In this document: one piece after another, positions 62,334-64,000 of the stretch | Numbering within the stretch: position 1 is the first letter of the stretch | How the letters are laid out: each line of letters starts with the position of its first letter | DNA from: Maritalea mediterranea | GTDB lineage: Bacteria > Pseudomonadota > Alphaproteobacteria > Rhizobiales > Devosiaceae | Assembly (NCBI RefSeq): GCF_021568695.1 | Contig: NZ_JAKGTI010000001.1 | Location: 496,001 to 560,000 of the forward strand | Direction: 5' to 3' | DNA length: 64,000 nt | The notes under the pieces: model-generated | What the model saw: only the letters and a program-made list of their open reading frames with translations | Database searches by the model: none | Told to the model about the DNA's origin: nothing | Made by a program: the position numbers and the translations under genes

Positions 62334-63041
62334 ATGACCAAACCACCCCATCTCGAATGGCATGAAAATGACATGCCCTTTTCGCCCGAATTTGGCGACC
62401 ATTTCTATTCCCATGCCGATGGGCGGCTGGAATGTGATTATGTCTTTATCCAATCCAACAATATCCCAGATCGTTGTACGCAGAACGATCAATTCTCAAT
62501 CGGCGAACTCGGTTTCGGCACCGGGTTGAATTTTCTCGAAACGTGGCGGCAATGGCGCAAGGTGCGCGGCGAAAGTCAGATGCTCCGTTTCACCTCGTTC
62601 GAGCTTTACCCAATGGCAGTTGCACAAATTGAGCGCGCGCTCGAACCCTGGCCGATGCTGGCGGAACTGCGCGATCTCATGCTGAACCATTGGGATCAAA
62701 TCGCTATTGGCGACGCGGTGGAGATTGAACCAGGGATTGTGCTTCAGTTGCAAATTGGCGATGTCACCCAAACCCTGCCCCAATGGCAGGGCATGGCGGA
62801 CGCATGGTATTTGGACGGTTTTGCTCCGGCCAAAAATCCGGCCATGTGGGGGGAAGACTTGATGCAAGCACTCGCAGCGCACACTCACCCCAAAGGCACC
62901 TTCGCCACTTACACAGCAGCAGGCTGGGTGCGACGCAATTTGCAGGCGGCAGGTTTTGACGTGACCCGCAAAAAGGGTCATGCGGGAAAGCGGCAAATGA
63001 TGTGCGGTCAATTAAAAGCCACTGACCAATTGAATGATTGA
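62334..63041 (+). CDS. mnmD: tRNA (mnm5s2U34) methyltransferase domain protein, MnmC N-terminal type
   Basis: 235 residues of the DUF752 class that forms the N-terminal half of MnmC and occurs alone as MnmD. It methylates the wobble uridine of certain tRNAs using SAM. The SAM site is FSIGELGFGTGLNFLETWRQW. Further signatures are LRFTSFELYPMAVAQIERALEPWP, DAWYLDGFAPAKNPAMWGEDL and FATYTAAGWVRRNLQAAGFDVTRKKGHAGKRQMM. The FAD oxidoreductase half of MnmC is missing here. AGGA lies 8 bases before the ATG. The cobalamin riboswitch begins shortly after the stop. Confidence 0.92.
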   Translation: MTKPPHLEWHENDMPFSPEFGDHFYSHADGRLECDYVFIQSNNIPDRCTQNDQFSIGELGFGTGLNFLETWRQWRKVRGESQMLRFTSFELYPMAVAQIERALEPWPMLAELRDLMLNHWDQIAIGDAVEIEPGIVLQLQIGDVTQTLPQWQGMADAWYLDGFAPAKNPAMWGEDLMQALAAHTHPKGTFATYTAAGWVRRNLQAAGFDVTRKKGHAGKRQMMCGQLKATDQLND

Positions 63042-63074
63042 CGCTTATTCGCGCACATGCCATTCATAAGGCTC

Positions 63075-63319
63075 ATGCGACGGTCTTATGGGTGCAAAAG
63101 CACCTCATAAGTGAAAAGGGAACGTGGTGAGTTCGACCCAATTCGGGGAACGAATCCAGGGCTGCCCCCGCAACTGTAAGCGATGAGATTGCAACCAATG
63201 TGCCACTGAATTTTCGGGAAGGCTGGTTGAGATCGCTCGAATCGCGAGCCAGGAGACCTGCCGACGCCAACATAACTCGAATGCCGTCGGGTGGACGGTG
63301 AGGCAAATGCCTCAAGGAG
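63075..63319 (+). promoter_or_regulatory. Cobalamin riboswitch with expression platform
   Basis: The aptamer covers about 63075-63265. A P2 hairpin CTTATGGGTGC-AAAA-GCACCTCATAAG comes first, then AAAAGGGAA, the CCCCCGCAACTGTAAG core, the B12 box GCCACTG, GGGAAGG, and GAGCCAGGAGACCTGCC. Downstream, CCGACG/CGTCGG (63261-63290) and GAGGCA-AA-TGCCTC (63300-63313) form the platform, the latter directly before the AAGGAG ribosome site of cobW. This suggests control of translation: B12 should turn the following genes off. Confidence 0.96.
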
Positions 63320-63324
63320 CAGAG

Positions 63325-64000
63325 ATGAAAAAGATTCCAGCAACGGTGATCACCGGTTTTCTTGGCGCGGGCAAAACAACCCTTGTGCGCCATGTGTTGA
63401 ACAATGCCAAAGGCAAGCGCATCGCGCTGATCATCAATGAATTTGGCGATGTCGGTGTGGACCGCGACGTGCTGCAAGGCTGCGGCGATGAAGCCTGCAG
63501 CGAAACTGATATGGTCGAGCTGGCCAATGGCTGCATCTGCTGCACCGTGGCCGAAGATTTTATTCCCACCATCACCGCGCTACTGCAAAGCGACAATCGC
63601 CCGGATCACATCGTGATTGAAACCTCCGGCTTGGCGCTGCCGCAACCGCTTGTACGCGCCTTTAACTGGCCCGAAATCAAAGCCGACGTCACCGTCGATG
63701 GCGTAGTCACCGTGGCTGACGCGTCAGCCCTTGCAGCGGGCCGTTTCGCCTCAAACGAGGCGGCGGTAGATGCCCAGCGCCTGCAAGACGAAATGCTCGA
63801 CCATGAAACCCCATTGGGCGAATTGTTCGAAGATCAATTGATCTGTGCCGATCTGGTGTTACTCAATAAATCCGACCTTGTGTCGCCCGACGATTTGGAA
63901 AAAGTCGAAGCCGCTATCCGCAAGGAATTGCGCGACGGCGTAAAGCTGGTGCGCACCCATAAGGGCGAAATTGATATGGCCGCCTTGCTCGGCATTGAAG
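63325..64000 (+). CDS. cobW: CobW GTPase, N-terminal part
   Basis: The first 225 residues of a COG0523 GTPase that continues beyond the window. The start is MKKIPATVITGFLGAGKTTLVRHVL, with Walker A GFLGAGKT. The metal-binding motif is CICC in ELANGCICCTV, followed by HIVIETSGLALPQP and LLNKSDLV (guanine site). CobW is thought to supply cobalt (or a related metal) to the cobaltochelatase of aerobic B12 synthesis. AAGGAG precedes the ATG, just behind the cobalamin riboswitch, which identifies it as CobW rather than a zinc-linked paralogue. It probably opens a cobalamin operon. Confidence 0.95.
   Translation, partial: MKKIPATVITGFLGAGKTTLVRHVLNNAKGKRIALIINEFGDVGVDRDVLQGCGDEACSETDMVELANGCICCTVAEDFIPTITALLQSDNRPDHIVIETSGLALPQPLVRAFNWPEIKADVTVDGVVTVADASALAAGRFASNEAAVDAQRLQDEMLDHETPLGELFEDQLICADLVLLNKSDLVSPDDLEKVEAAIRKELRDGVKLVRTHKGEIDMAALLGIE

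Overview
The window looks like a chromosomal segment of an alphaproteobacterium, most likely order Hyphomicrobiales (Rhizobiales), possibly near Devosiaceae/Maritalea. The grounds are moderate GC, the spermidine route via carboxyspermidine, an Anbu-type proteasome operon, many ABC and TRAP importers and the style of the regulators; the genus is a guess. No prophage, transposase, CRISPR array or rRNA was seen.

Layout. 1-2168 (-): polyamine genes (carboxynorspermidine dehydrogenase, partial, and arginine decarboxylase). 2395-4071 (+): amino-acid-type ABC receptor and permease. 4233-7241: small membrane protein, 1-Cys peroxiredoxin, lipoprotein, and a minus-strand set with msrA. 7426-7657: tRNA-Ser(GGA) preceded by a duplicated 5' fragment of itself. 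8064-11994 (+): the Anbu operon (ATP-grasp, alpha-E, transglutaminase-like, Anbu peptidase). 12150-22544: a mannoside-use locus, with a seven-gene minus-strand operon (ABC importer, phosphomannose-isomerase-type cupin, ROK kinase, GH38 alpha-mannosidase) flanked by LacI and GntR regulators. 22732-25440: orphan MASE1/CHASE/PAS histidine kinase.

25677-35389 (+) is one of the most interesting parts. A PgtC-like periplasmic protein, a PgtB-like kinase and a sigma54 response regulator are followed by two tandem dyads, a near-perfect sigma54 promoter and an ABC importer whose receptor is a paralogue of the sensor protein, ending in a HAD phosphatase. It reads as a self-contained sensing, activation and uptake circuit, probably for an organophosphate. 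35549-40814 (+) is a copper locus: Cys-rich secreted protein, L,D-transpeptidase, cytochrome c, CueR-type promoter, two-HMA CopA and a saccharopine-dehydrogenase-like protein. 41033-42487 is a divergent Nramp protein.

42461-50737 is a divergent MurNAc/muropeptide recycling locus: ABC importer and YbbE/YfeW-like serine hydrolase on the minus strand, RpiR regulator, then murQ and a BadF-type sugar kinase on the plus strand, with repeated GAAT-N4/5-ATTC boxes at both promoters. An OppA-type receptor follows.

52669-61550 is an organohalide locus: IclR, FAD oxidoreductase, a 1071-residue NAD(P)H-linked B12 reductive dehalogenase fusion, MarR and a TRAP transporter. After a repeat-bearing intergenic stretch come mnmD, a cobalamin riboswitch and the start of cobW, which probably opens a B12 gene cluster.
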